Assembly (NCBI RefSeq): GCF_016756595.1
Contig: NZ_AP023257.1
Location: 5,534,001 to 5,598,000, forward strand
Direction of reading: 5' to 3'
Length of the DNA stretch: 64,000 nt
From: Mesorhizobium sp. L-2-11
Lineage (GTDB): Bacteria; Pseudomonadota; Alphaproteobacteria; Rhizobiales; Rhizobiaceae
Below, piece by piece: positions 51,961 to 60,539 of the stretch. Numbering within the stretch: position 1 is the stretch's first letter; every line of letters starts with the position of its first letter. The notes beneath the pieces were generated by a model. It was not told where the DNA came from, made no database searches, and was given only the letters and a program-made list of their open reading frames with translations. The translations under genes were made by a program, and so were the position numbers.

Positions 51961-53454
51961 TCAATCGATCTTGATGAACACACCCTTGGTGTTGAGATAC
52001 TCGTCGAGGTGCTCGGCACCGCCCTCGCGGCCATAGCCGCTCATCTTGTAGCCGCCGAAAGGCACGGCCGGATCGATGGCGTGATAGGTGTTCACCCAGA
52101 CTGAGCCGGCACGGATTTTTCGCGACAGCTGGTGGGCGGTGGCGACATTGCCGGTGAAGACCCCGGCAGCGAGACCGTAGGGCGTGATGTTGGCGCGCTC
52201 GACCGCCTCATCGAGCGTGTCGAACGGCAGCGCCGAAATCACCGGCCCGAAAATTTCCTCGCGGGCGATCCTCATGTCGTCCGAAACGCCGGCAAAGACG
52301 GTCGGCGCGACGAAATTGCCTGCGGCCAGCGCACCTTCCATCAGGCGTTCACCGCCGGTGACGAGGGTCGCGCCCTGCGCCGTGCCGGCCTCGACATACG
52401 AGGCGACCCGTTGCAGCTGCTTTTCGGAGACGAGTGGGCCGATCTCGGTCGCCGGATCGATGCCGTCGCCGATCCTGAGACCCTTGGCATAGGTCGCCAG
52501 CCGCTCGACGAATTCGTCATGGACGGAGCGTTCGACGAACAGGCGCGAGCCGGCGATGCAGATCTGGCCGGAATTGGCGAACACCGACATCGCCGCCACC
52601 GGCACCGCTTTGTCGAGATCGGCGTCGGCGCAGACGATGACCGGCGACTTGCCGCCAAGCTCCAGCGAGACGCGCTTGAGGTTGCCGGCCGAGGCGCGGA
52701 CGATCGACTGGCCGGTTGCCGTCGAGCCGGTGAAGACGATCTTGTCGACGCCCATATGCTCGGCAAGTGCGGCGCCTGCCTCGGCGCCGGTGCCGGTCAC
52801 GATGTTGACGACGCCTGGCGGAACCCCGGCCTCGTTCATGAGGTCGGCGATCAGAAGCGGCGTCAGCGGCGCCTCTTCCGACGGTTTCAGCACCACCGTG
52901 CAGCCGGTCGCCAGCGCCGGTCCTATCTTCCAGATCGAAGCCGCCGTCGGTGCGTTCCACGGGATGATGGCGCCGACGACGCCGACCGGCTCCTTGCGGG
53001 TGAAGGAGACGATTTCGCCCGGCAGCGAGTTCTCGATCGTCTCGCCGTGCAGGGACGTCGCCATGCCGGCATAATAGCGCAGCATGCCGATGACGCGGTT
53101 GCGGTTGGCCAGGGTGCGCACGATCGGCATGCCCATGTCGGTCGTGTCCGAGCGGCTGATCTCCTCCCAGTGCTTTTCGAAGAGATCGGCGATCCTGAGC
53201 AGTAGCACCTGCCGCTCATAGGGCTTGAACCGGCTCCACGGCCCGTCGAAGGCCTTGCGCGCCGCGACCACCGCCAGCTCGACATCCTGGCGGTCGCCGC
53301 GCGGCACCGTGGCAATGACCGCGCCGGTGGCTGGATTGCGGCTTTCCATGGTGCGGCCCGAGCAGGCGTCGACCCAGGTGCCATCGACGAACATCTGACG
53401 GTGGCGTCCGTCGATCGGCCGGCGCAGCGCCACCGGTGTCTGAGCTATGGTCAT
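51961..53454 (-). CDS. NAD(P)-dependent aldehyde dehydrogenase
   Basis: A 497-residue aldehyde dehydrogenase. Substrate/cofactor motifs: VVGAIIPWNAPTAASIWKIG (NAD-binding segment), VSLELGGKSPVIVC with the general-base Glu and FANSGQICIAGSR with the nucleophile Cys; C-terminal PFGGYKMSGYGREGG. ATG at 53454 with GGAGGAGG-like site 5 bases away. Similar enzymes oxidise betaine aldehyde, aminoaldehydes or short aldehydes. It converges on the amine permease and is next to, but on the same strand as, an RND operon. A role in amine or betaine breakdown fits but is not shown. Confidence 0.9.
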   Translation of the reverse strand: MTIAQTPVALRRPIDGRHRQMFVDGTWVDACSGRTMESRNPATGAVIATVPRGDRQDVELAVVAARKAFDGPWSRFKPYERQVLLLRIADLFEKHWEEISRSDTTDMGMPIVRTLANRNRVIGMLRYYAGMATSLHGETIENSLPGEIVSFTRKEPVGVVGAIIPWNAPTAASIWKIGPALATGCTVVLKPSEEAPLTPLLIADLMNEAGVPPGVVNIVTGTGAEAGAALAEHMGVDKIVFTGSTATGQSIVRASAGNLKRVSLELGGKSPVIVCADADLDKAVPVAAMSVFANSGQICIAGSRLFVERSVHDEFVERLATYAKGLRIGDGIDPATEIGPLVSEKQLQRVASYVEAGTAQGATLVTGGERLMEGALAAGNFVAPTVFAGVSDDMRIAREEIFGPVISALPFDTLDEAVERANITPYGLAAGVFTGNVATAHQLSRKIRAGSVWVNTYHAIDPAVPFGGYKMSGYGREGGAEHLDEYLNTKGVFIKID

Positions 53455-53522
53455 GACGTCCTCCTCCAGCGCTCCTGCCGGTGGGCGGATTAAACCCCTG
53501 GACGTCACATCTGCCAACAGCT

Positions 53523-56500
53523 CTATTCCGCCGCCAGGGGCAGTTGCGGCTGGTCATCGTTTTCCGCCAGCTTCGGCTCCGCGGCCGGCTCGGCCGCCTG
53601 CTCCGCATCTTCGGCCTTCTTGCGCTCCCTGCCGAAGAACAAGGCATAGCCTGCCGGAAGGACGAGGATGGTAAGCACCGTGGCGACGAGGATGCCGCCC
53701 ATCATGGCATAGGCGAGCGGACCCCAGAAGACGCCGCGCGAAATCGGGATCAGCGCCAGGACCGCCGTCAGCGCCGTCAGCATGATCGGCCGGAAACGGC
53801 GGACCGCCGAGCCGATGATGGCCTCCGAGCGTTCCATGCCGGCCGCAATATCCTGGTCGATCTGGTCGACAAGGATGATCGAGTTGCGCATGATGATGCC
53901 GAGCAGCGCGATGACGCCGAGGATGGCGACGAAGCCGAACGGTGCGCCACTGATCAAAAGTGCCGCCGCAGCACCGATGATGCCGAGCGGACCGGTCGCC
54001 AGCACCAGCATCGCCTTGCCGAAATGCTGCAGCTGGATCATCAGCAGCACGACGATAACGGCCAGCATGATTGGCGCTTTCGCAGCAATCGAGGCCTGGC
54101 TTTCGGCCGAATCCTCGGCGCCGCCCTGGATCTCGATAGCGTAGCCGGGCGCCAGACCGTCGCGCAGGCCTTGCATCTCGCTGTACATCTTCATGACGAC
54201 ATCGTTCGACTGCACGCCGTCCGGCAGCGTGGCGCGCACGCTGATGGTCGGCAGGCGGTCGCGCCGCCATTCGACGCCTTGCTCCAGCACCGGGACGACC
54301 TTGGCGACCTGCGGCAGCGGCACGAAGCCACCGAAATCCGTCGGGACAGAGATGGAGTCGACCGCCGACAGCAGGTGGCGGCTTGCCTCCGGCTCGCGAG
54401 CGACGATCGAAACGGTCTCCTCGCCGTCGCGGAAATCATCGAGCGGCGCTCCCGACATGGTCGCCTGCAGCATCTGGCGGATGCGCTGCGAGGTGACGCC
54501 GAGCGCACGGGCGCGATCCTGGTCGATCACCAGCTTCATCTCCGGCACCGGCTCCAGCCAGTCGTCGTGGACGGCGCCGAGCAGCGGATTTGCCTGGAAC
54601 TTCGCCTTCACCTCGTCGGCGATGCGGCGCACCTCCTGGCGATCCGGGCCCATGACGCGCATTTGCACCGGCCAGCCGGTGGGCGGCCCAAGGAACAGGC
54701 GGTCGACCTTGGCGCGGACCGACGGGAAATCCTCGGCCAGAATGGTGCGCAGCTTGGCGATCAGCCGCTCGCGGGCCGGTTCGTCATTGGCCATCACCAG
54801 AAGCTGGGCGAAGTTGGGATTGCGAAGCTGCTGGTCGAGCGGCAGGAAGAAGCGCGGCGCGCCTTCGCCGATATAGGTGGCGATGAAGCGCTTGTCCTTG
54901 TCGTCCATCATCCTGGTTTCGAGCGCCTTGGCCTGCGTCTCGACTTCGTTGATGCTGGTGCCTTCCGGCAGCCAGAGGTCGACAAGGATTTCCGGACGCG
55001 ACGACTGCGGGAAGAAATTCTGCGGGATGAACTGGAACGCCCACAGGCTGGTGACGAAGGTCACCAGCGTCATGACCAGCACGATGATGCGGTGACGCAC
55101 GGACCAGCTGACGGTGGCGCGAAGCCGGCGATAAAAGCTCGTGTCAAAGACGTCGTGATGGCTGCCGGCGTGTTTTCGCTGTTTGAGGAGCATGTGACCA
55201 AGCCATGGCGTGAAATAGACCGCCACGAACCAGGAGACGACCAGCGCGATGCCGACAACGTAGAACAGCGAGCGTACATATTCACCGGCTGTCGAAGCCG
55301 CGAAGCCGACCGGGATGAAGCCGGCGGTGGTGATCAGCGTGCCGGACAGCATCGGGAAGGCCGTCGAGGTGTAAGCGAAGCTCGCCGCCTCGATCTTGAC
55401 CATTCCTTCCTCGAGCTTGCGCTCCATCATTTCGACGACGATCATCGCATCGTCGACCAGCAGGCCGAGCGCGATGATCAGCGCGCCAAGCGAAATGCGC
55501 TGCAGATCGATGCCGAGCTCGTACATGATGGCGAAGGTGGCGGCCAGAACGAGCGGAATGGTGATCGCGATGACCAGGCCTGAACGCCAGCCGATCGTCA
55601 GGAACGAAACGACAAGCACGATCAGCAGCGCCTCGCCGAGCGCCGTCATGAACTCGCCCACCGCGTCCCGCACGACTTCCGGCTGGTCGGCGATCTGGTC
55701 GACCGAAACGCCGTAGGGCAACGCCTCTTCGAAGCGATGATAGGTCGCCTCGACCTCCTTGCCGACATCGGTGACGTTGAAGCCCCTGGCCATCACGACG
55801 CCGACCTGGACGCTATCGTGGCCGTTGAAGCGGTATTTGCGCTGAAAGGGATCTTCGAGACCTGTGGTCACGGTTGCGATGTCGCCGAGGCGCGTCACCT
55901 GGTTGCCGGCGCGCAGGCGAAGTTCGCGGATGTCGGCCGCCTCGGTCACGCTGCCCTCGACCGAGATGCGCACAGAGCGCTGACCGGTGTCGACCGAGCC
56001 TGCCGGATCGACATTGTTCTGGCCCTTGATCGCGTTCTGCAGATCGGTGAGCGTCAGGCCGCGCTCGGCAAGCACCTTGGACGAAACGTCGATATAGAGT
56101 TTTTCCGGCTGGTCACCGATGATCACGGCCTTCTCGACGCCGGGCGTGGTCAACAGCATGTCACGCGCCTGGATGGCCAATTTCTTCAGCTCGGGATAGC
56201 TGTAGCCATCGCCGCTGATCGAATGCAAGGTGATGAAAGTGTCGCCGAATTCGTCGTTGAAGTAAGGCCCAAGCAGCCCCTGAGGCAGCTCATTGGCGAT
56301 ATCGCCGACCTTCTTGCGTACCTGGTAAAAGGCATCCGCGACCTCAGTCGGATTGGTGTCGCCTTCCACCTGCAAGGTGATGATGGCGCTGCCGGCGCGC
56401 GTATAGGAACGGACGAAATCGAGATGCGGCGTTTCCTGCAGCTTGCGCTCGATCTTGTTGACGACCTGGTCCTCCATCTCCTGGATCGAGGCACCGGGCC

Positions 56501-56690
56501 AGACCGCCTGGACGACCATGACGCGGAAGGTGAAATCCGGGTCTTCCTTCTGGCCCATGCGCATCAGGCCGAGCGCACCGGCAACGATAATCAGGCCGAA
56601 CAGGAACCGCGCGATGCTCGGGTGCCCGATGGCCCAGCGCGAAAGATTGAAGGGCCGTTTTTCATGGGTGTCGGTGGTGTCGGTGGTCAT
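53523..56690 (-). CDS. RND efflux permease (AcrB superfamily)
   Basis: A 1055-residue inner-membrane proton antiporter. It has two membrane bundles with TM4 acidic pair in IIALGLLVDDAMIVVEMMERK, a long porter domain in each half, the second-half motif GIIMRNSIILVDQIDQDI and VRRFRPIMLTALTAVLALIP. The N-terminal region around FNLSRWAIGHPSIARFLFGL and the single-acidic-pair pattern fit the hydrophobe/amphiphile exporters of plant-associated Proteobacteria rather than CusA metal pumps. Transcribed after the adaptor gene with a 350-base gap that contains two palindromes. Substrate unknown. Confidence 0.93.
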   Translation of the reverse strand: MTTDTTDTHEKRPFNLSRWAIGHPSIARFLFGLIIVAGALGLMRMGQKEDPDFTFRVMVVQAVWPGASIQEMEDQVVNKIERKLQETPHLDFVRSYTRAGSAIITLQVEGDTNPTEVADAFYQVRKKVGDIANELPQGLLGPYFNDEFGDTFITLHSISGDGYSYPELKKLAIQARDMLLTTPGVEKAVIIGDQPEKLYIDVSSKVLAERGLTLTDLQNAIKGQNNVDPAGSVDTGQRSVRISVEGSVTEAADIRELRLRAGNQVTRLGDIATVTTGLEDPFQRKYRFNGHDSVQVGVVMARGFNVTDVGKEVEATYHRFEEALPYGVSVDQIADQPEVVRDAVGEFMTALGEALLIVLVVSFLTIGWRSGLVIAITIPLVLAATFAIMYELGIDLQRISLGALIIALGLLVDDAMIVVEMMERKLEEGMVKIEAASFAYTSTAFPMLSGTLITTAGFIPVGFAASTAGEYVRSLFYVVGIALVVSWFVAVYFTPWLGHMLLKQRKHAGSHHDVFDTSFYRRLRATVSWSVRHRIIVLVMTLVTFVTSLWAFQFIPQNFFPQSSRPEILVDLWLPEGTSINEVETQAKALETRMMDDKDKRFIATYIGEGAPRFFLPLDQQLRNPNFAQLLVMANDEPARERLIAKLRTILAEDFPSVRAKVDRLFLGPPTGWPVQMRVMGPDRQEVRRIADEVKAKFQANPLLGAVHDDWLEPVPEMKLVIDQDRARALGVTSQRIRQMLQATMSGAPLDDFRDGEETVSIVAREPEASRHLLSAVDSISVPTDFGGFVPLPQVAKVVPVLEQGVEWRRDRLPTISVRATLPDGVQSNDVVMKMYSEMQGLRDGLAPGYAIEIQGGAEDSAESQASIAAKAPIMLAVIVVLLMIQLQHFGKAMLVLATGPLGIIGAAAALLISGAPFGFVAILGVIALLGIIMRNSIILVDQIDQDIAAGMERSEAIIGSAVRRFRPIMLTALTAVLALIPISRGVFWGPLAYAMMGGILVATVLTILVLPAGYALFFGRERKKAEDAEQAAEPAAEPKLAENDDQPQLPLAAE

Positions 56691-56765
56691 AGCGCCAGTC
56701 CATCTGTCCGATCGTCAGCGCACGCACATGGCATGCCCACGGAGCTTCTAATGCCGGAGCCTGTT

Positions 56766-56788
56766 CCATCCCGATAGGATCGGGATGG
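56766..56788. repeat. Perfect 10-bp palindrome
   Basis: CCATCCCGAT (56766-56775) and ATCGGGATGG (56779-56788) with a 3-base loop. A hairpin or an operator between adaptor and permease genes. Confidence 0.6.
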
Positions 56789-56807
56789 GGCTCCATCTTT
56801 CCTGTCC

Positions 56808-56856
56808 GAGCATGATCTTTTCCGAAAACCGGCTTCCACTTTTCGGGATCATGCTC
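56808..56856. repeat. Rhizobial GAGCATGATC palindromic repeat
   Basis: GAGCATGATC (56808-56817) and GATCATGCTC (56847-56856), with inner TTCCGAAAA/TTTTCGG pairing. Sequences of this type are dispersed in rhizobial genomes. Confidence 0.65.
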
Positions 56857-57040
56857 CAGGCTTCCGGGCGGCGAGGCCTTCCGAGCGGAGAGACACTCAT
56901 CGCGGTGGGGCGCAGGATCGATGTCGGGGGGTACATCGACCTGACGTCTCGACAATGGGGCACCTGCCGCCCGGAAACCGTGAATCGCTTGACCTCGCGG
57001 CTTGCGCCGATGCGAGGAAAAGCCGTTTTATGCCTGGCCG

Positions 57041-58192
57041 TCAGCGCACGCGCTTGACGGCGTCTCCATCGTCCGCCGATGCGGACTGTTGCACCGCATC
57101 GCCGGCCAGCTTGACCTGCAGATTTTCGGTCATGAATTGCGTGCCCGCCGCAACGACGACATCGCCGGGTTTCAATCCTTCGGCAACATGCACGCCGTCG
57201 GCGGTGAACTCGGCGACCTTGATCGGACGCGCATGGACGGTCTCGCCGTTGCGGTCCACGGTCCAGACGATCTGCTGGCCGTCCTTTTGCGCCAGCGCGC
57301 TCAACGGGATCGATACGCTTTGCAGGCTGCTGTTGGCGGCCGAAGCCTCGATATTCGCGGTCATGCCGAGAAGCACGCGCGGATCGTTGGGCAGGCTGAC
57401 GCGAACGGCAAAGGTACGCGACTGCTGATCGGCGCTGCCGGCGACTTCACGGACCTTGCCGTCGAGCGTCAGCGCGTCGTCGGACCAGAAGCTTGCCTTG
57501 ACGTCCTTGCCCGGCTTGAACTGGGCGATATCCGTTTCCGGCACGGCGATCAGCACTTCCTTTTCGCCATCGACGGCAACGGTCACAACCGGCGTGCCGG
57601 AGCCGACCACCTGACCGACATCGGCGGCAACTGACGTGACAATGCCGTTCCTGTCCGCCTTAAGGTCGGTGTAGCGCACCTGGTTCTTCGCCTGGTCAAG
57701 CGCTGAGCGGGCGGAATTGCGTGTGGCGACCGCCTGATCATGGCTGAGCGTCGCCTGTTCGAGCTGCGATTTCGAGGCGAACTTCTTGGCAAACAGCTGT
57801 TCGGCACGACGGCGGGCAAGGCCCGTTGTTTCGACCTGCCGCTCGGCGGCCTCGAGGCTGGCCTCGGCACTCTTGACCGAAAGGTCGTAGTCGGCGGGAT
57901 CGATGCGGGCCAGAACGTCGCCCGGCTTGACGCGCTGGCCGATGTCGACCAGGCGCTCGGTGATCTTGCCGTTGATGCGGAACCCGAGATTCATCTCGGT
58001 GCGGGCGCGCACCGATCCGGAGTAGGAGAGCTCACGGGTATCGTTGGCCTTGGCGATCTCGACGACCTTGACCGGCCGGACGATGTCCTTGACTTCCACT
58101 TTTTCTTGCGAGCAACCGGCGAGCCCTAGCGCCGCGACGACGACCAGAGCCGGACCAATGGCCGTGTTCATGATGGATTTGGACAAAGACAC
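57041..58192 (-). CDS. RND efflux periplasmic adaptor, lipoprotein
   Basis: A 383-residue HlyD-type adaptor. The GTG at 58192 is chosen since GGGAG lies 7 bases before it; an ATG seven codons in is possible. The N-terminus is a lipoprotein signal with lipobox GLAGC, so the protein is probably anchored to the inner membrane by lipid. Then barrel-sandwich half NGKITERLVDIGQRVKPGD, coiled-coil hairpin of ~70 residues, second half RNGIVTSVAADVGQVVGSG and beta-barrel/MP parts. Works with the RND permease. Preceded by the TetR gene by 53 bases on the same strand. Confidence 0.92.
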   Translation of the reverse strand: MSLSKSIMNTAIGPALVVVAALGLAGCSQEKVEVKDIVRPVKVVEIAKANDTRELSYSGSVRARTEMNLGFRINGKITERLVDIGQRVKPGDVLARIDPADYDLSVKSAEASLEAAERQVETTGLARRRAEQLFAKKFASKSQLEQATLSHDQAVATRNSARSALDQAKNQVRYTDLKADRNGIVTSVAADVGQVVGSGTPVVTVAVDGEKEVLIAVPETDIAQFKPGKDVKASFWSDDALTLDGKVREVAGSADQQSRTFAVRVSLPNDPRVLLGMTANIEASAANSSLQSVSIPLSALAQKDGQQIVWTVDRNGETVHARPIKVAEFTADGVHVAEGLKPGDVVVAAGTQFMTENLQVKLAGDAVQQSASADDGDAVKRVR

Positions 58193-58245
58193 TTGCGTAC
58201 TCCCGAAGTGGAGATGGATTGTCGACGCCCGGCGGACGCCGCCGG

Positions 58246-58857
58246 TCATTTCTTCAAAGCCCTGAGGGCAAACTCGATAAGCTCGTCCGGCATCGCCCGG
58301 TTGTTCTTGGCAAGGCACTGGGCGACCATCTGCGGGTGACAAAGGGTGATGATAGCGGCGCCGAAACACCGCGAAGCGACTTCCGGGTCCTGGTCGGCAA
58401 ACTCGCCGGCCGCGATCCCCTCGCGGATCACCTCCTCGACCAAGCCGCGGATCCTGTCGATATGCTTCTCGATGACATGCCAATCGCGCTCGATGGCGAC
58501 GACGACCATTTCGTGCACCTTCTCCTGGTCGAGCATGGTGTCGCGGGTCCACTGATAGTGCGTTAGCGCGTAGCGGCGAAGCCTTTCGCTGGCCGTTCCG
58601 GGACTATGGCAGGCGTCGTAGCTCAGTTGGTAGCAGGTAGCGATCATGCGGCCGCAAACGGCCTGGTGGATTTCGACCTTGGAGGCGACGAAACGGTATA
58701 TGTTGGCCGTCGACATGCCGAGTTCACGGGCTATGTCCGCGACATTGGTCTTGCCGTAGCCGTAGTGGCGGAACAGTCGCTCTGCGCAATCCAGGATGCG
58801 CGCGACATTCTCCTGCCGGACCAGGTCAGCCGTCGTGTCGAGGGTGTCATGCATCAT
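58246..58857 (-). CDS. TetR-family transcriptional regulator of RND operon
   Basis: A 203-residue TetR/AcrR regulator. N-terminal DNA-binding domain (about 14-62) with AERLFRHYGYGKTNVADIARELGMSTANIYRFVASK, of which YGKTNVADIARELGMS is the recognition helix region; the rest is an all-helical ligand domain. It is the first gene of the operon regulator, adaptor, permease on the minus strand. A perfect 15-bp inverted repeat lies 13 bases upstream of its start (58871-58908), which makes self-repression of the whole operon likely, relieved by a pump substrate. Confidence 0.93.
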   Translation of the reverse strand: MMHDTLDTTADLVRQENVARILDCAERLFRHYGYGKTNVADIARELGMSTANIYRFVASKVEIHQAVCGRMIATCYQLSYDACHSPGTASERLRRYALTHYQWTRDTMLDQEKVHEMVVVAIERDWHVIEKHIDRIRGLVEEVIREGIAAGEFADQDPEVASRCFGAAIITLCHPQMVAQCLAKNNRAMPDELIEFALRALKK

Positions 58858-58870
58858 TTATCATTAACTC

Positions 58871-58908
58871 ATTACGAGTGACGAATTTTGAATTTCGTCA
58901 CTCGTAAT
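58871..58908 (-). promoter_or_regulatory. Probable TetR operator, perfect 15-bp inverted repeat
   Basis: ATTACGAGTGACGAA (58871-58885) and TTCGTCACTCGTAAT (58894-58908) are exact complements with an 8-base AT-rich centre. Size and position, just upstream of the TetR gene start, fit a site for a TetR dimer pair. Confidence 0.7.
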
Positions 58909-59141
58909 TCGAAATCGACCGCCTGTCAACAGGGTGATGTTATCGTTCTGGGCGACCGGTGACACCTGTTGACACAACCTGGACGTGAACAGCGTTAACG
59001 AAGCCTGCTGCGGGCCGTGCACAGGCACCCCGTCGGCCCTTCTACCCATCTGCGCATGCTGGGCTCAGATGATCGGCGCGCTATTTATGCTCCGCAGCGC
59101 GCAGCAATGCGTTACCATCCAAGCCGTGGAGGAGATATGGA

Positions 59142-59495
59142 ATGGCCGTCCTGCGCATCGTCTCGAACATCGCAACAGACAGCATTCCGGATGTTCGGAA
59201 GTTCTATACCGACCTGTTCGGGCTCGATGCCGTCATGGATCACGGGTGGCTCGTCACGCTGGCATCCAGCGAAACCACCGTCCCCCAGATCAGCATCGCC
59301 AGCGAGGGCGGCTCAGGCACCCCGGTGCCAGACTTGTCGATCGAGGTCGACAATGTCGACGCGGTTTACCTTCGCGCGAACGAGATCGGTTGCAGGGTGG
59401 TCTATGATTTGACCGACGAACCGTGGGGCGTAAGACGTTTCTTCATTGCCGACCCGACCGGCAAGCTGCTCAACGTGCTCTCGCATCTCCGCTAG
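59142..59495 (+). CDS. VOC/glyoxalase-fold small protein
   Basis: A 117-residue vicinal-oxygen-chelate protein: two beta-alpha-beta-beta-beta modules with IPDVRKFYTDLFGLD (about 18-32), DVDAVYLRANEIGCRV and GVRRFFIADPTGKLLNVL at the end, where Asp-Pro-x-Gly is typical. The metal-site pattern is only partly kept, so it could be a glyoxalase, a dioxygenase-like protein or a drug-binding protein. SD GGAGGAG is 7 bases ahead. It is followed by a PhzF-like gene after 50 bases on the same strand. Confidence 0.85.
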   Translation: MAVLRIVSNIATDSIPDVRKFYTDLFGLDAVMDHGWLVTLASSETTVPQISIASEGGSGTPVPDLSIEVDNVDAVYLRANEIGCRVVYDLTDEPWGVRRFFIADPTGKLLNVLSHLR

Positions 59496-59545
59496 AAATT
59501 GTCTGCAATACTGAAACGGGCCAATTGCGGCTCTCGGAAGAAACC

Positions 59546-60439
59546 ATGAGCAGAACAATCCCATTTCATTTCGTCGATGTCTTCGCGGTAGAGCCGCTGA
59601 CCGGAAATTCACTGGCGGTGGTCGATTGCGGTGCCGAATTGGCGCTCGAGCTCATGCAGAACATTGCACGTGAGTTCAACCAGTCTGAGACCACTTTTGT
59701 CCTACCGGCGACCCTGGCGGACGCCGATTGGAAATTGCGCTCTTTCACGCCGAAAGGCGTAGAGGTTTTCGGTGCAGGCGGTCACAACACGCTGGGGGCC
59801 TGGTGGTGGCTCGCTGCCGCGGGGCGGCTCGAGCTGGGCGATGGCCCAACATGGTTTCGCCAACAGATCGGCGACTTGGTATATCCATTGGCCATCTGGC
59901 AAAGCCAGGGGAAACTCGAAAAGGTCGTTATGCAGCAAGGAGCCCCGGTGGCCGGCCGGCAGATCTCAAATCTTGGCGCTCTTGCCACGGCACTTGGCCT
60001 AAACACTGAAGAAATAACGGACGTCGTGCCTTGCCAGGTGGTCTCGACCGGTGCTGCCCATCTCCTGGTGCCTATCCGCGATCGCCAAGCCGTCGACCGG
60101 ATTTCGCCTGACTCCAAACAGCTTTTCGACCTGCTCAACGAGGCCGGCGGGGAAGGCTGCTACGTCTTCTCACTTGATCCACTACAGCCCGGAACCACAG
60201 CGTACGCACGGTTTTTCAACCCGACTGTCGGCATTGCCGAGGATCCGGCAACCGGTACGGCGGCTGGTCCGCTCGCCGCACATCTGGTTGCATATGGTCT
60301 TGCACAGCCCGGCGCAATCAAGGTCGAGCAAGGCACGGCGCTCGGACGAACCAGCATCATTGAAGTAGATGTAGATGTCGGCTCAGTGAGCGTTTCTGGG
60401 CGCGGCATCGTGGTGGCGAGCGGGGCGTTTTCGATCTAG
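59546..60439 (+). CDS. PhzF-family isomerase/epimerase-like protein
   Basis: A 297-residue PhzF-like protein with the diaminopimelate-epimerase fold. N-terminal IPFHFVDVFAVEPLTGNSLAV, the catalytic Glu in FNQSETTFVLP (about 47), GHNTLGAWWWL and the second-half motif NPTVGIAEDPATGTAAGPLA with DPATG. Members do isomerisation or hydrolysis in varied pathways; phenazine synthesis is not indicated because no phz genes are near. ATG at 59546. Probably co-transcribed with the VOC protein. Converges on the acyl-CoA synthetase, 100 bases apart. Confidence 0.88.
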   Translation: MSRTIPFHFVDVFAVEPLTGNSLAVVDCGAELALELMQNIAREFNQSETTFVLPATLADADWKLRSFTPKGVEVFGAGGHNTLGAWWWLAAAGRLELGDGPTWFRQQIGDLVYPLAIWQSQGKLEKVVMQQGAPVAGRQISNLGALATALGLNTEEITDVVPCQVVSTGAAHLLVPIRDRQAVDRISPDSKQLFDLLNEAGGEGCYVFSLDPLQPGTTAYARFFNPTVGIAEDPATGTAAGPLAAHLVAYGLAQPGAIKVEQGTALGRTSIIEVDVDVGSVSVSGRGIVVASGAFSI

Positions 60440-60539
60440 TTCCTCTGCACGGAGGACTGGTTCTGAGCCCTGTGGACGGTCGCTGCCAAAAGTTGGGCTG
60501 GGCCAACAATGATCTGACACGGAATGGGTCCTGATCCAC

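Larger units (their letters stand above)
56691..57040. other. 350-base gap inside RND operon with two palindromes
   Basis: No gene supported. It contains perfect palindromes at 56766-56788 and 56808-56856. Gene order suggests adaptor and permease are co-transcribed, so these would lie in the mRNA or mark a second promoter for the permease. Confidence 0.5.

Noticed and set aside
53481..55583. 700-codon plus-strand open frame opposite the second RND permease
   Set aside because: Low-complexity Arg/Asp/His-rich translation typical of an antisense frame.
58611..58690. tRNA-like D-arm sequence (GTAGCTCAGTTGGTAG) near 58618
   Set aside because: It is inside the TetR coding sequence on the other strand; no acceptor stem, no T-arm GGTTCGA motif and no CCA-compatible end follow.
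59546..60439. Phenazine biosynthesis
   Set aside because: PhzF-like proteins are widespread and no other phz gene is present.
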